A stretch of 32,477 nt of DNA from Deltaproteobacteria bacterium (GTDB lineage: Bacteria; Myxococcota_A; Polyangia; GCA-2747355): contig JAFCZD010000007.1 of NCBI GenBank assembly GCA_019314525.1, forward strand, positions 1 to 32,477, written 5' to 3'. A program made the translations under genes and the position numbers. Shown here piece by piece: positions 23,159-31,702 of this stretch; position 1 is the first letter of the stretch; each line of letters opens with the position of its first letter. The notes below the pieces were generated by a model. The model was not told where the DNA came from. It did not search any database and saw only the letters and a list, made by a program, of their open reading frames with translations.

Positions 23159-23476
23159 ATGGCCTGTCGACATCTTAGATTCGTGATACCTGAGGACCGG
23201 GGGGATGAGTGGGTCCCCATGGCGTTGCGCGAGGCGAAGTGCGCGCTGCGCGGCTCCAACCCCGAGAAGTGGAATGAGGTCTTGCGCTGTCACAGTGTGC
23301 CCGTGGAGGGCGATGACACCGCCTGTATGCACAACCTCGATGGCACCTGGAAGCGCTGCCCACTCTCAGTGGAGCGCACGCCACGCAAGGAGCGTGAGGC
23401 GATCCTCGTCGAAGAAGAGGGCCAAGAGGACGACGACGTGCCGCGCAATGAGCATGGGTATCCTCTGGTCCTGTGA
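23159..23476 (+). CDS. Small Cys-rich cytoplasmic protein, possible metal binder
   Basis: ATG 23159 is preferred because GGAGGAGGG lies 7 nt upstream. It gives 105 residues. An upstream TTG at 23102 has no such site. Cys residues stand at 3, 28, 44, 56 and 67, with His at 5, 45 and 58. The order C-x-H, C, CH, C-x-H, C suggests a zinc or Fe-S site, or redox pairs. The C terminus is very acidic (EEEGQEDDD). There is no signal peptide. It follows the MscS gene by 80 bp, with a weak stem-loop between (GGGTAAGG/CCTTGCCC at 23087-23107, no T-run). I do not recognise a named family. Confidence 0.65.
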   Translation: MACRHLRFVIPEDRGDEWVPMALREAKCALRGSNPEKWNEVLRCHSVPVEGDDTACMHNLDGTWKRCPLSVERTPRKEREAILVEEEGQEDDDVPRNEHGYPLVL

Positions 23477-23519
23477 TCGATCAACCCACTCCAAAGAGAT
23501 CCAGACCGAGGATCGTGGC

Positions 23520-25418
23520 TCACACCTGACGAGCGCGCAGAGACCCCGTGCGTGGCCGCACCTTCTCCAGCAGCACCCTCACCTCGCCGCCCACGGAGAG
23601 CTCCGCTGACTCCATCAAGAGTCCCTCGGCGCCGCAGCTGTCGAGGCGCACGCGATACCCCCCTTTGACTTTGCCCACGACCTGGGCCGCCAGAGGCTCG
23701 TCCTTGGACAATCGGGCGGCATATTCCAGCATCCAATATTGCTTCACCGCCGCCTCCAAGCGCTTGGCCTGTTGCTCGGTAGCCTCGATGCCCGCGAGCA
23801 CCTCCAAGAGTTCGCTGGCGGCGTGGGGAGGCGCTTGTCCCAGCAGGTGGGCGTGCAGCTGTCGCTGCTGGATCATGTCCCCATAGCGACGCAAGGGGGA
23901 GGTGACCTGCGTATAGGCCTCGAGTCCAAGCCCCCAATGAGGCCGGGCGTGCAAGGAGAGGGTGGCGGGCTTGATATGCTTTCGCAGCGCGAAGAACGTT
24001 GCCGGGTCGTCCCCCTTGATCTCACCGAGAGCTTCGAGGGGGGCATCTTGGGTGCGGTAGATCAGCGGGAGCCCTGCCTCTTGGGCCATGGTGGCCGCCA
24101 GCTCGTTGGTGAGGATCATCATCTCCGCGACGAGGAGGCGACTGGGGCTCTTGGCATCGAGAGGCTCTGCGCTGATGGAGGCGCCCTCGTCTTCGACTTT
24201 GATCTTCCATTCCTTGCGGGCCAAGAGCAGCGCCCCCCGGCCGCGGCGGATCTCTTGCCGCTTCAGCGCCAGGCGATACAGCGCGGCGAGCTGCTCACCC
24301 ACTTCGTCCGTCGGCTCTTTCAGCAGCTGGTCGGCCTCTTCGTAGTCGAGGCGACGAGCCACACGGATCCTCTTGGCCTCCATGGTGAAGCGCTCGACTT
24401 CGCCCTCATCGTTGAGCCAGACAGAGGTGCGCAGGGCGGGGCGCTCCTGCCCGGCGTGCAGGCTCCCGAGCTCACAGCTCAAGTACTCTGGCAGCATGGG
24501 TGTCATGCCCGTGGGCAGGTAGATGGTGGTGGATCGGAGTCGGGCTTCGCCGTCGACCGGATCGTTGGGTTGTACGAAAGCGGCGGTGTCTGCGATGTCG
24601 ATGGTGACACACCACAACGCCCCCTCCTGCTTCACAGAGAGGGCGTCGTCCACCTCACGTGTGTCTGGATCGTCAATGGAGAAGGACGCCTCTTCAAGGC
24701 TCTCTTTGGGCGGAAGGGCGAGCCCCGCTGCGTGAGCCTTCACGTCTTCTGGGTGGGTCGTTGGCAGGTTCGCTGCCAGAAGCTCTGGCGTGCTGCTCTT
24801 GGGCAGATAGCCTGTGTCCACGAGCAGCCAATGGGCCTTGGGGCTGGCTTCACCGCCAAGAGCTAGCTCCAGGGCTTCCTTCAGTGCACGGTCGGGTTGT
24901 CCGCGGAGATGGTGTTGGAGGCGAGTGGCCAGCTCTGCGTCCACCTCACCCCTCTCGAGGGCGTCTTTCAGCGCTTGTCGTTCAGCGGCGGCTGCGGCTT
25001 CAGCTTCACGTTGTTTCCTTAGCTCGTCTAGCTCTTCAGCGTTGCGTGGTGCGAGCTCTTTGCCACGGCGTCGAAAGTGGAGGCGGTCCTCCAAGGCGAC
25101 GTGGAAGATGGCAGAGGCATGGTAGGAGCTGACTTCTCCAAAATAGCTCTCGGCGAGGGCTTTGGCGCTCTTGGTGGCGAGGTCCTCCTCATCGAGCAGT
25201 GTCTCCCAAAGCAATGGGAGGTCGATCTCTTCGCTGAGGGTTTCGATGCGCGCCTTGGCGCCTTCAAGCTGCCCTTGATGCTCGAAGAGCACACGGTCAT
25301 TGGCGACGCGATGCTGTCGACCGGAGGCGTCGGTGGCGCGTAGACCCTTTGCGTCTCGCGTTGTGACCTCAGCTAGGTGGATCCCGTCAAGGTAGAAGAA
25401 CTCGATGAGTGTGGGCAT
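23520..25418 (-). CDS. RNase II-family (RNB) 3'-5' exoribonuclease
   Basis: The start at ATG 25418 gives 632 residues, beginning PTLIEFFYLDGI. The longer open frame upstream overlaps the preceding gene and is not used. Residues 130-180 are charged helices. The RNB catalytic region opens at about residue 247 with SIDDPDTREVDDALS: D249, D257 and D258 match three active-site Asp residues of RNase II, and the fourth position is Glu255, as in some organelle and cyanobacterial relatives. It continues with VTIDIADTAAFV, ARLRSTTIYLPTGMTPMLP and TQVTSPLRRYGDMIQQRQL. A C-terminal S1-like strand set (QVVGKVKGGYRVRLDSCGAEGLL) follows. It degrades RNA in the cytoplasm. It is the last gene of the minus-strand operon, 11 bp after the preceding gene. 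Confidence 0.9.
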   Translation of the reverse strand: MPTLIEFFYLDGIHLAEVTTRDAKGLRATDASGRQHRVANDRVLFEHQGQLEGAKARIETLSEEIDLPLLWETLLDEEDLATKSAKALAESYFGEVSSYHASAIFHVALEDRLHFRRRGKELAPRNAEELDELRKQREAEAAAAAERQALKDALERGEVDAELATRLQHHLRGQPDRALKEALELALGGEASPKAHWLLVDTGYLPKSSTPELLAANLPTTHPEDVKAHAAGLALPPKESLEEASFSIDDPDTREVDDALSVKQEGALWCVTIDIADTAAFVQPNDPVDGEARLRSTTIYLPTGMTPMLPEYLSCELGSLHAGQERPALRTSVWLNDEGEVERFTMEAKRIRVARRLDYEEADQLLKEPTDEVGEQLAALYRLALKRQEIRRGRGALLLARKEWKIKVEDEGASISAEPLDAKSPSRLLVAEMMILTNELAATMAQEAGLPLIYRTQDAPLEALGEIKGDDPATFFALRKHIKPATLSLHARPHWGLGLEAYTQVTSPLRRYGDMIQQRQLHAHLLGQAPPHAASELLEVLAGIEATEQQAKRLEAAVKQYWMLEYAARLSKDEPLAAQVVGKVKGGYRVRLDSCGAEGLLMESAELSVGGEVRVLLEKVRPRTGSLRARQV

Positions 25419-25429
25419 GATGCTCTGTC

Positions 25430-26329
25430 CTAACGCCGTTTGAAGCCAAAATAACGCCAGAACTGCCACCAGGGGGGCGTGGCGGGGCGAGGGGAGGGGG
25501 GTACGAAGCGGTCTCTGGCGCGCAGCATCTCGTCGAGGTCGGCTTGAAAGCTGCCCGCGTGATAGCTGATGATCATGCGCACTTTCGCGCCAGGTGAACA
25601 CGCCTTCGCGCGGGCTAAGAGCGCTTCTTCGAGCTCCACCAGTCGGTCCACGGCCCGGCCGCTAGGGCGCCCTTCCACGTAACGATCGTCGCTGAGGCTC
25701 AAGCCAAAACCGGCGTCGTGTTCACGCGGTACCACGGGGGTGGCGTCACTTTCAGAGCCATCGGAGGCGTGGAGTTTTGGAGCAAAGAGCGAGCAGGCAC
25801 GCTCCTCGATGTCGCCCTCCTCATTGGCGTGACGCTCAACGCCGGTGCCGAGATCTATCTTTCCTTCCGCACCAAGGGCTGGCACAGCGAGGAGCACAAG
25901 GAAACGTGGCACGCCCATGCCTACCAGGGTCGCGAGGGCGCGCTGCTCCACGTCCTCGTAGAGAGGCATCTCACCGCGATGGGGCGTGGCGGCTCCCCAG
26001 GGGAGGTCAGGGCTCTGCAAGAGCTTCTGTGCGCCGCCTGGTTGGTTCTCGCCGATGCGCAGCAAAAAAGAGTGTGCGATCAGCTCACAGCTGATGACCC
26101 GTCGCCCGAGGCGCTCTGCCATCGCCTTGGCTGCTTGAGGCAGGTCTTCGAGCCAACCACCCGTGCCGCTCACGACGCGCCAACGCTGGAGAGGGGCTGA
26201 GAGCGTCAGCGCTTGTGCGCCACAGCTCTCAGCGGTGAGCTCGCGAAGGTGCGTCATGACGTCTTCTTCGCCCACTGGTTCCTCACCGTCACCATCCTCG
26301 ATGAAGAGGTTGCGCATTACCCAGGCCAT
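25430..26329 (-). CDS. Uncharacterised 299-residue protein between rluA-type and RNB genes
   Basis: ATG 26329 is preferred, with GGAGGA 5 nt upstream inside the end of the pseudouridine synthase gene. The frame stays open for 7 more codons upstream. The protein is soluble, begins MAWVMRNLFIEDGDGEEP, and has a central region resembling an alpha/beta fold (ALTLSAPLQRWRVVSGTGGWLEDLPQAAKAMAERLGRRVISCELIAHSFLLRIG). A Pro-rich end (FVPPSPRPATPPWWQFWRYFGFKRR) carries a Trp/Phe/Arg cluster that could touch the membrane. No family was recognised. Tight packing between RNA-related genes is the only functional hint. Confidence 0.75.
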   Translation of the reverse strand: MAWVMRNLFIEDGDGEEPVGEEDVMTHLRELTAESCGAQALTLSAPLQRWRVVSGTGGWLEDLPQAAKAMAERLGRRVISCELIAHSFLLRIGENQPGGAQKLLQSPDLPWGAATPHRGEMPLYEDVEQRALATLVGMGVPRFLVLLAVPALGAEGKIDLGTGVERHANEEGDIEERACSLFAPKLHASDGSESDATPVVPREHDAGFGLSLSDDRYVEGRPSGRAVDRLVELEEALLARAKACSPGAKVRMIISYHAGSFQADLDEMLRARDRFVPPSPRPATPPWWQFWRYFGFKRR

Positions 26330-26330
26330 C

Positions 26331-27266
26331 TCAATCCTCCATCCCATCACCCGCGTCTTCCTGAGACCACCCCAGCTTGGCGAGCAGCTGGCGCCAGGGC
26401 TCAGGGAGGGCTGCCACGAAGGTGCGTCCCTCTACGCTCAGTTCGGCGGCGTGGAGGAGCGCCCCTTCCAGCCCCATCATTGCTTCGCCGCCATAGAGGA
26501 CGTCGCCCGCCAGCGGATGACCTTGGGACGCGAGGTGCAGGCGCACTTGGTGTCGGCGCCCCGTGTGGCAGTCGACGTGCACCAGCGTCCACGCACCGAG
26601 CCGGGCGAGGGGATGTACCACGCTGCGCGAAGGGAGCCCCACATCGTCGCGGTATGAGACCTCCACGCGGCGGCGGTCCTGGCCGTCAGATTTGATCGCA
26701 CGTTCGATGACGAGCGTCTTTTCCACCGCACCCGAGACGAGAGCTAGGTAGCGTTTGTCCACTTGTCCAGCACGGAAGAGGCCGCGCAAATGCTGAAAAG
26801 CGCGCCGGGAGCGGGCGGCGAGCAATACCCCGCTTGTGCTGGTGTCTAGCCGGTGAACCAGTCCACCTTCTCGGGGTAACTCGCTGGCCTCGATGCACTC
26901 CGGGTAGCGTGCCACCAACGCGTTGGCCAGCGTTCCTTGTTCTGCTGGCAGCAGCGGGTGTGTGGGCACGCCTGGGGGCTTGTTCACCACGACCACGGCT
27001 GGGGTGACATCGATCACCTCCAAGGGCATCTCCGGGGAGGGGAGCGGGCGCTCGTCAGGGGCTGTGGCGGCGAGCACGCGCTGTCCTACGCGGAGTCGTT
27101 GTCCCTTGCGTCCTGGGCGGCTATCAACCCAGACCTGCCCGGCTTCGATGACCTTCTTGATGGCCCCCGAGGAGACGCCTGGGAGACGAACCCGCAAGAA
27201 GCTGGCTAGCCGTACGTTGCCCTCATCAGGCTGGACTATGAAAGCTAGCGGTGGTTCGTCGGTCAT
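26331..27266 (-). CDS. RluA-family pseudouridine synthase
   Basis: The protein has 311 residues. An N-terminal S4-like RNA-binding region (residues 17-70: VRLASFLRVRLPGVSSGAIKKVIEAGQVWVDS) is followed by the RluA catalytic domain. VVVVNKPPGVPTHP and GGLVHRLDTSTSG hold the catalytic Asp141. Later motifs are KRYLALVSG, and LVHVDCHTGRRHQVRLHLASQGHPLAGDVLYGG. It isomerises uridine to pseudouridine in rRNA or tRNA; the target site is unknown. The start codon overlaps the stop of the lytic transglycosylase gene (ATGA), which indicates translational coupling. Confidence 0.93.
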   Translation of the reverse strand: MTDEPPLAFIVQPDEGNVRLASFLRVRLPGVSSGAIKKVIEAGQVWVDSRPGRKGQRLRVGQRVLAATAPDERPLPSPEMPLEVIDVTPAVVVVNKPPGVPTHPLLPAEQGTLANALVARYPECIEASELPREGGLVHRLDTSTSGVLLAARSRRAFQHLRGLFRAGQVDKRYLALVSGAVEKTLVIERAIKSDGQDRRRVEVSYRDDVGLPSRSVVHPLARLGAWTLVHVDCHTGRRHQVRLHLASQGHPLAGDVLYGGEAMMGLEGALLHAAELSVEGRTFVAALPEPWRQLLAKLGWSQEDAGDGMED

Positions 27267-29332
27267 TTCTTGGCTGCGGCTGCCTTGCTCTTGCCCCCAA
27301 GGCTGCTCTTGGTTCTGGCTGCCTTGCTCTTGCCCTGGAGGCTCTTGAGAGGTGGCTTGCCCTTTGGGGGCTTCTTGGCGCTCGTCTTCTTGGCGCTTCT
27401 TCTTGAGGTTTTGCTGGTGCGACCCTTCTTCTTCTGACGTGCGTGCTTCTTATCGAGGTAGAGAGTGACCTTCTCTCCTTGCTGCACTTTGTGGCTGCGG
27501 GAGAAGCGGTTGATGCGCGCCAGGCTGCCGACGCTGAGCTTGAAGCGTCGACTTATGCGCTGGAGGGTGTCGCCTTTGCGAACGGTGTAGATCACCCGTC
27601 GCCTCCCTCGCCTGGACTCATGGAGTTCAAGGAACTCCTGGCCCCCCGTTAAGACGATCTTGATGTCGCGCCCATGGAGCAGGCGGATACCAGAGACGTC
27701 TTGGTCGGCGGTGATGAAGGCCTGGAGCACCATCTGCGAGATCAGCCGCGCAGATCGGTCAACGTCATTCCAGCGGGCGAGCTCGTCAGCCGATACCCCA
27801 AGCCGTTGGCCGATCTCCGCCAAGGTGTCACCCAGGACGACGCGGTAGAAGACGCGCTTGCGGCCCTCGAGTTCTGTGGGTCCGCGGGGCGGCAGGGCGA
27901 TGATCTGAGGCTCTTGGGGTGCCTTATTTTGCTTGGCGGTTGAGTGGGCCCGGGGGCGCGCTGGTACGAGGAGCACGAGGCCGGGGCGGACCTCTCGTTC
28001 TGAGCGCAGCCCGTTGATGCGCCGTAGGGTGCTCGTTGAGGTGCGATGTCGCCTCGCGATGCTGGCCAGAGATTCTCCAGCCACGACGGCATAGGGGCGG
28101 TAACGTAGTTTGCCGAGGGCACCCAGGCTGGCATAAAAGCGCTTGGTGCTGCCTGTGGGTACCCGCACCCAGCTGCGCTTGCTCGGTGGCGTGCGACCCC
28201 GCCGTAGCTCGGGGTTCAACGTTTGTAGCGTTTTGATGCTGGCGCCACTTGCACGTGCCAGTTGGGCCAGGGTCAATGAGCGTGGGGCCGAGACCAGGTC
28301 GAAGGAGAGGGCTGCATCAGGCTGAACGTCGCTGAAGCCAAAGTAGGCGGGATTTTCACCAACGATGGCGGCGGCCAGGATCTTGGCGACATAGAGCGTT
28401 GTAGACCACGGTAGCGCTGCCTCATACTCACAGAGTTGCCAGTAGTCGTTGGTATTGTATTTGCGGATCGCCCTTAGGACCGTGCCATAGCCAGCGTTGT
28501 AGGCGGCAAGGGCGAGGTGCCAGGAGTTGAAGCGTCGATAGAGGCTGAGCAGATATTGAGCGGCGGCCTCTGTGGAGCGCCGCGGATCACGCCGCTCATC
28601 GACCCAATGGGAGCGCTGCAAGCCAAAGCCGCGTCCCGTGCGGGGCATGAATTGCCACAGCCCCGCAGCTCCAGCGCGGGATGTTCGTCGTGGGTTGAAG
28701 CCACTCTCGATCATCGCCACATAGATCAACGCCCGGGGCGCTCCACGCTTGGCGAGCATGCCTTCGATGGATGAAGCGTAACGTCCCATGCGCTTGATCC
28801 AGGTGCGCATGATGGCCTGGCCCCGCCTGCTTTTCTTGTAGAACTCGAGGTATTTCAGCACTCGGCCGTGCCAGCGTACGGGGAGGTCGGGGAGCGTTAG
28901 TCGTAGCGCCCAATCAGGTTGAGGGGCGCTTCTCCTAGTGGCGGGGGCGCCCGCCAGCAGACTGCCACGAGAGGTTGAGGCCAGGGGGCGAGGGGGGCGG
29001 GCTGGCGCAGCCAGCTTCGCAAGGTCAGGGACGCCAAGGAGCGTTGGGATGGGGAGTGGTCGGGGGAAGGTTTGTCGCTCAAAACGTATCAACGCTGTGT
29101 TGGGATCCTCTTTGGCGATTGTGGGAGCGGCCTTCACCACAACGGCCTTGGTCTTCACCACAACGGCCTTGGTCTTCACCACAACGGCCTTGGCCTTCAC
29201 CACAGCGGCCTTGGTCTTCACCACAGCGACCTTGGTCTTCACCACAGCGGCCTTCACCGGAGTCGCCTCTGCCCAGCCGCCCAGCATGAGCGCCATGAAA
29301 CCTATGATGATGGGTGGAAGAAAGTGATTCAC
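27263..29332 (-). CDS. MltD-type lytic transglycosylase with LysM repeats
   Basis: The protein has 689 residues from GTG 29332; a downstream ATG at 29296 is possible. The leader (NHFLPPIIIGFMALMLGGWAEA) is a Sec signal. Residues 28-70 are heptad-like repeats of the type VKTKAVV. The transglycosylase domain spans about 180-345: ALIYVAMIESGFNP with catalytic Glu209, AAGLWQFMPRTGRGFGL, DPRRSTEAAAQYLLSL, HLALAAYNAGYG. The C-terminal half has at least three LysM modules for peptidoglycan binding (VVAGESLASIARRH, VVLGDTLAEIGQRLG, VRKGDTLQRISRRF), then a Lys/Ser/Ala-rich tail. It cleaves peptidoglycan glycan strands in the periplasm. Its stop overlaps the pseudouridine synthase start. Confidence 0.93.
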   Translation of the reverse strand: MNHFLPPIIIGFMALMLGGWAEATPVKAAVVKTKVAVVKTKAAVVKAKAVVVKTKAVVVKTKAVVVKAAPTIAKEDPNTALIRFERQTFPRPLPIPTLLGVPDLAKLAAPARPPRPLASTSRGSLLAGAPATRRSAPQPDWALRLTLPDLPVRWHGRVLKYLEFYKKSRRGQAIMRTWIKRMGRYASSIEGMLAKRGAPRALIYVAMIESGFNPRRTSRAGAAGLWQFMPRTGRGFGLQRSHWVDERRDPRRSTEAAAQYLLSLYRRFNSWHLALAAYNAGYGTVLRAIRKYNTNDYWQLCEYEAALPWSTTLYVAKILAAAIVGENPAYFGFSDVQPDAALSFDLVSAPRSLTLAQLARASGASIKTLQTLNPELRRGRTPPSKRSWVRVPTGSTKRFYASLGALGKLRYRPYAVVAGESLASIARRHRTSTSTLRRINGLRSEREVRPGLVLLVPARPRAHSTAKQNKAPQEPQIIALPPRGPTELEGRKRVFYRVVLGDTLAEIGQRLGVSADELARWNDVDRSARLISQMVLQAFITADQDVSGIRLLHGRDIKIVLTGGQEFLELHESRRGRRRVIYTVRKGDTLQRISRRFKLSVGSLARINRFSRSHKVQQGEKVTLYLDKKHARQKKKGRTSKTSRRSAKKTSAKKPPKGKPPLKSLQGKSKAARTKSSLGGKSKAAAAKK
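29132..29252. repeat. Nearly six tandem 21-bp units in the lytic transglycosylase gene
   Basis: Units of CTTCACCACAACGGCCTTGG + T run from 29132, with few substitutions. They encode a VVKTKA-type heptapeptide just after the signal peptide. The period keeps frame. The repeated basic segment may bind the anionic wall or lipids. Confidence 0.92.
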
Positions 29333-29379
29333 AGGTTCTGCCCTCGTCTGCGAAGACTAACAGTCGAGCTCATTAGCGC

Positions 29380-29556
29380 TCAAGTTTTGGGGCCGGGAGC
29401 AGGAGGCTTAGCGTGGCGCTCTCGCGCTTTGTCCACTGCACGGCCAATGGCTTCACCCAAAGCGGGGAGGCGACGAGCACCGAAGACCACGACCAAGATT
29501 ACCAGCAGGAATGCCAGCTCGACGAAGCCCGGAACTATAGAGCCAACGAGGTCCAC
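29380..29556 (-). CDS. TatA/TatE-like small membrane protein
   Basis: A 58-residue frame starts with GTG 29556; an in-frame TAA lies just 4 codons upstream, so this start is forced. The protein has one hydrophobic helix (VELAFLLVILVVV), then FGARRLPALGEAIGRAVDKARER and a Pro-rich end. The Phe-Gly hinge followed by an amphipathic basic helix with LPxLG is the hallmark of TatA/B proteins of the twin-arginine translocon. It is shorter than most TatA proteins. It lies in the minus-strand operon, 40 bp after the solenoid gene and 47 bp before the lytic transglycosylase gene. It could be the pore-forming subunit or a second copy; no tatB or tatC is in the window. Confidence 0.8.
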   Translation of the reverse strand: MDLVGSIVPGFVELAFLLVILVVVFGARRLPALGEAIGRAVDKARERHAKPPAPGPKT

Positions 29557-29596
29557 GCTTTTCTGTTAACACGGGCACCCTGCCGCGGCAACGTCA

Positions 29597-30367
29597 CTAG
29601 TCTCCCAGGTGCTCTTGGGCGGCCTGTCGCAGGCGGGCGGTGAGGGTGGGGCTCTGGGTTATGAGGCGGAGATCCGTGCGACGCATCAGGCTCAGCAGGC
29701 GCAAGGAGATTTCAAGGGGGGTGTAGGGGTTGAGAATGAGCGCACGCTTGATCGCATAACGCTGGATCCAGCGGGGAGAAGTGAGGATGGTCCGCTGGAC
29801 CTCTGGATCCGTGGGTCGCCGCGCTGCAAGCGCGACGAGGTCTCGCTCCGTGATCCGTGGGTTCTGCAGGATGAGCTCGATCACTTTGGGCTCGGGGTTG
29901 CTCAGTAGCCGCTGCAAGACGTCGCGATCATGGCTTCGGGCAAGGCTCTTGCGGTGGCCAAGGGTGAGCTCGCGGGGGGGATCGGGGGGGCGTTCGGGAG
30001 GCGCCGCTGGATCATCGCTGAAAAAGAGTGTTCCCACAGTGTCGAGCCCCTGGCTCTTGGCGGCCTCATAGAGGCGGGTGAGGGTTTCGTAGGAGAAGAG
30101 CCCCTGGGTCAGGGCGCGGGCGACGGCGGTGAGGGCGACATCGAAAGGCGGACCTCCTGCGTGGCCACGGCGTTGAATCACCGCCAAGACCCCTGTGACT
30201 TCGACAGCTGCAGTCTGTGCAATGAAGCGCACAAAGGCTCGCTCTTGCATCTCAGGCTCACTGAGAGCGGCGAGGCGGCGGGCAAAGTCTGCCGCCTGCT
30301 CTTCCAAACCAGTGTCCTCTTGCGAGCTGTTCTCCCCCGTCATGGTGCTGTCACCATCGGGGTCCAT
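29597..30367 (-). CDS. Alpha-solenoid (HEAT-like) protein, uncharacterised
   Basis: The protein has 256 residues, and its ATG overlaps the stop of the zinc-ribbon gene by one base (TAATG). The first 30 residues are acidic. Residues 30-125 are helical, and residues 130-250 form short helical repeats: GHRKSLARSHDRDVLQRLLSNPEPKVIELILQNP, RITERDLVALAARRPTDPEVQRTILTSPRWIQRYAIKRALILNPYTPLEISLRLL. The pattern of Asn-Pro at repeat ends resembles the leucine-rich-repeat-variant/HEAT solenoids. It has no signal peptide, so it is probably a cytoplasmic scaffold. Coupling to the DUF3426 gene suggests that they act together. Confidence 0.75.
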   Translation of the reverse strand: MDPDGDSTMTGENSSQEDTGLEEQAADFARRLAALSEPEMQERAFVRFIAQTAAVEVTGVLAVIQRRGHAGGPPFDVALTAVARALTQGLFSYETLTRLYEAAKSQGLDTVGTLFFSDDPAAPPERPPDPPRELTLGHRKSLARSHDRDVLQRLLSNPEPKVIELILQNPRITERDLVALAARRPTDPEVQRTILTSPRWIQRYAIKRALILNPYTPLEISLRLLSLMRRTDLRLITQSPTLTARLRQAAQEHLGD

Positions 30368-31557
30368 TATGGCGCCTCATAGCTCTCGACGCTGTCAATG
30401 TGTGCGACGACGTCATACTTGCCAGGGCTGTAGTCAGGCGGCACTGCAGTGAAAACCACCATGTATCCCACACTAGCCCCCACAGGAATTTTTGTGTTGC
30501 GCCCGTTCTTCCCTGCAGGGTTGCTCGTGGAGTAGAGGCTCTCCTTGTCCAACGTCGCGAATTCGTCGCGGGTGAAGACATTGCCTGCGGGAGCACGAGC
30601 TCGGCTGACGATCTGGCGCCCCTTGCGCAATTCGGCGCGAACATAGACGTAGCGTTTGGTCTCACCACGGAGATTTCGAACCACGCCAGATGCGGCGAGC
30701 GCAGGGGTCCCGTCCAGGAACTGATAGCGCGTCAGCGCAGGCTTGCTGAGGGATAGTTGTTCATCGAGCGTGTCTCTTGGGGGAGCAATGGGCGTCCCCC
30801 CGAAGGCGTGCTCCACCATGCGGTCGAGGTTCGAAAAGTCGAGGGTCCAATCATTTCGGAAGAGGACGAAGAGGCCAAAGGCGAGGGTCAGGGTGATGGA
30901 GAGCAGCATCAGGATGCCAACGGCCTTTACGGCTCGGCTTTGGCGTGGCCGCAGATCGTAAGGGTCGGGTATCTGGGCCGGAGGATAACCTGAGGGTGGG
31001 TGATGGGCTGGTTGGCTTGAGCTTGGCGCTCCGTGGTCTCGGGCGGCCATGGAAGCGGTGGTGGTGGTCACAGCGGAAGCGTTTGCAGCAGAAGCGTTTA
31101 CAGGCAGGGATGAGGGCGCGGGCGCTGTGCTGGTAGGGAGAGCCTCTAATCGGCCAAAGGCTTCAAAACCCTCTTCGGCGTCGCCATCGGCTTGGCTGAG
31201 TACGACCTGTAGCGCACCATCAACCATCGTGGGGCTTGTTTGCCACTTATCCACAGCGTCCAAGAGTTCTGGGCTGAGCTTGATTGAAGAGTGTGTTTCA
31301 GCGGCGACGAAGGCAGGCTGAGTCTTGTCTCCAATCTCCCCAGCGGTGCTGCTGATATCAGCGGAGTCGGTGACCCCCTCAAGAGGCACAGGCTCATCTG
31401 CCGCGATGCTCTTTTCTGTGGGTTCCTCAGAAGGCTCACCAACGCGAATAACAAAGGGCTTAGTACAGTGGGCGCACCTCACTTGAGCCACGCCTGTGGT
31501 CATCAAAGTCTCGGGGACCGGTACATCCTGGCCACATTTTGGGCAGCCTACGTGCAT
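30367..31557 (-). CDS. Zinc-ribbon membrane protein with DUF3426-like C-terminal domain
   Basis: The protein has 396 residues. The N terminus has an MJ0042-type zinc ribbon with CPKC (5-8) and CAHC (28-31). An acidic and Ser/Ala/Pro-rich linker of about 170 residues follows. One membrane helix (AVKAVGILMLLSITLTLAFGLFVLF) then leads to a periplasmic beta domain of the DUF3426 type (PALAASGVVRNLRGETKRYVYVRAELRKGRQIVSRA). The ribbon would be cytoplasmic and the beta domain periplasmic, so the protein could link a cytoplasmic event to the envelope. It is the first gene of the long minus-strand operon. Confidence 0.85.
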   Translation of the reverse strand: MHVGCPKCGQDVPVPETLMTTGVAQVRCAHCTKPFVIRVGEPSEEPTEKSIAADEPVPLEGVTDSADISSTAGEIGDKTQPAFVAAETHSSIKLSPELLDAVDKWQTSPTMVDGALQVVLSQADGDAEEGFEAFGRLEALPTSTAPAPSSLPVNASAANASAVTTTTASMAARDHGAPSSSQPAHHPPSGYPPAQIPDPYDLRPRQSRAVKAVGILMLLSITLTLAFGLFVLFRNDWTLDFSNLDRMVEHAFGGTPIAPPRDTLDEQLSLSKPALTRYQFLDGTPALAASGVVRNLRGETKRYVYVRAELRKGRQIVSRARAPAGNVFTRDEFATLDKESLYSTSNPAGKNGRNTKIPVGASVGYMVVFTAVPPDYSPGKYDVVAHIDSVESYEAP

Positions 31558-31574
31558 CTCTACTCGTAGAGTCG

Positions 31575-31603
31575 ATTATCAATCTTCCCAGCTATAAATT
31601 CAA
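31575..31603 (-). promoter_or_regulatory. Candidate sigma70-type promoter for the minus-strand operon
   Basis: On the minus strand TTGAAT (31598-31603) and GATAAT (31575-31580) are 17 nt apart, a good -35/-10 pair. The start codon at 31557 is close, so the leader would be about 10 nt. An inverted repeat CTCTAC-TC-GTAGAG (31558-31571) covers this leader and could fold or bind a regulator. Confidence 0.5.
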
Positions 31604-31702
31604 GAACTATGCGATTACAGGATGTTGCAACAAGGCGCTAGAAGTATGACGCAGTGCGCATAGTGATTGTACCGGGCTTTTTCCTGTGTTAAACGAGCAA
31701 AA

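Noticed and set aside
28938-29327. Plus-strand frames with repeated Thr/Ala/Val/Phe or His/Asn/Gly units
   Set aside because: They are the antisense of the 21-bp repeat in the lytic transglycosylase gene, which has clear domains on the minus strand.
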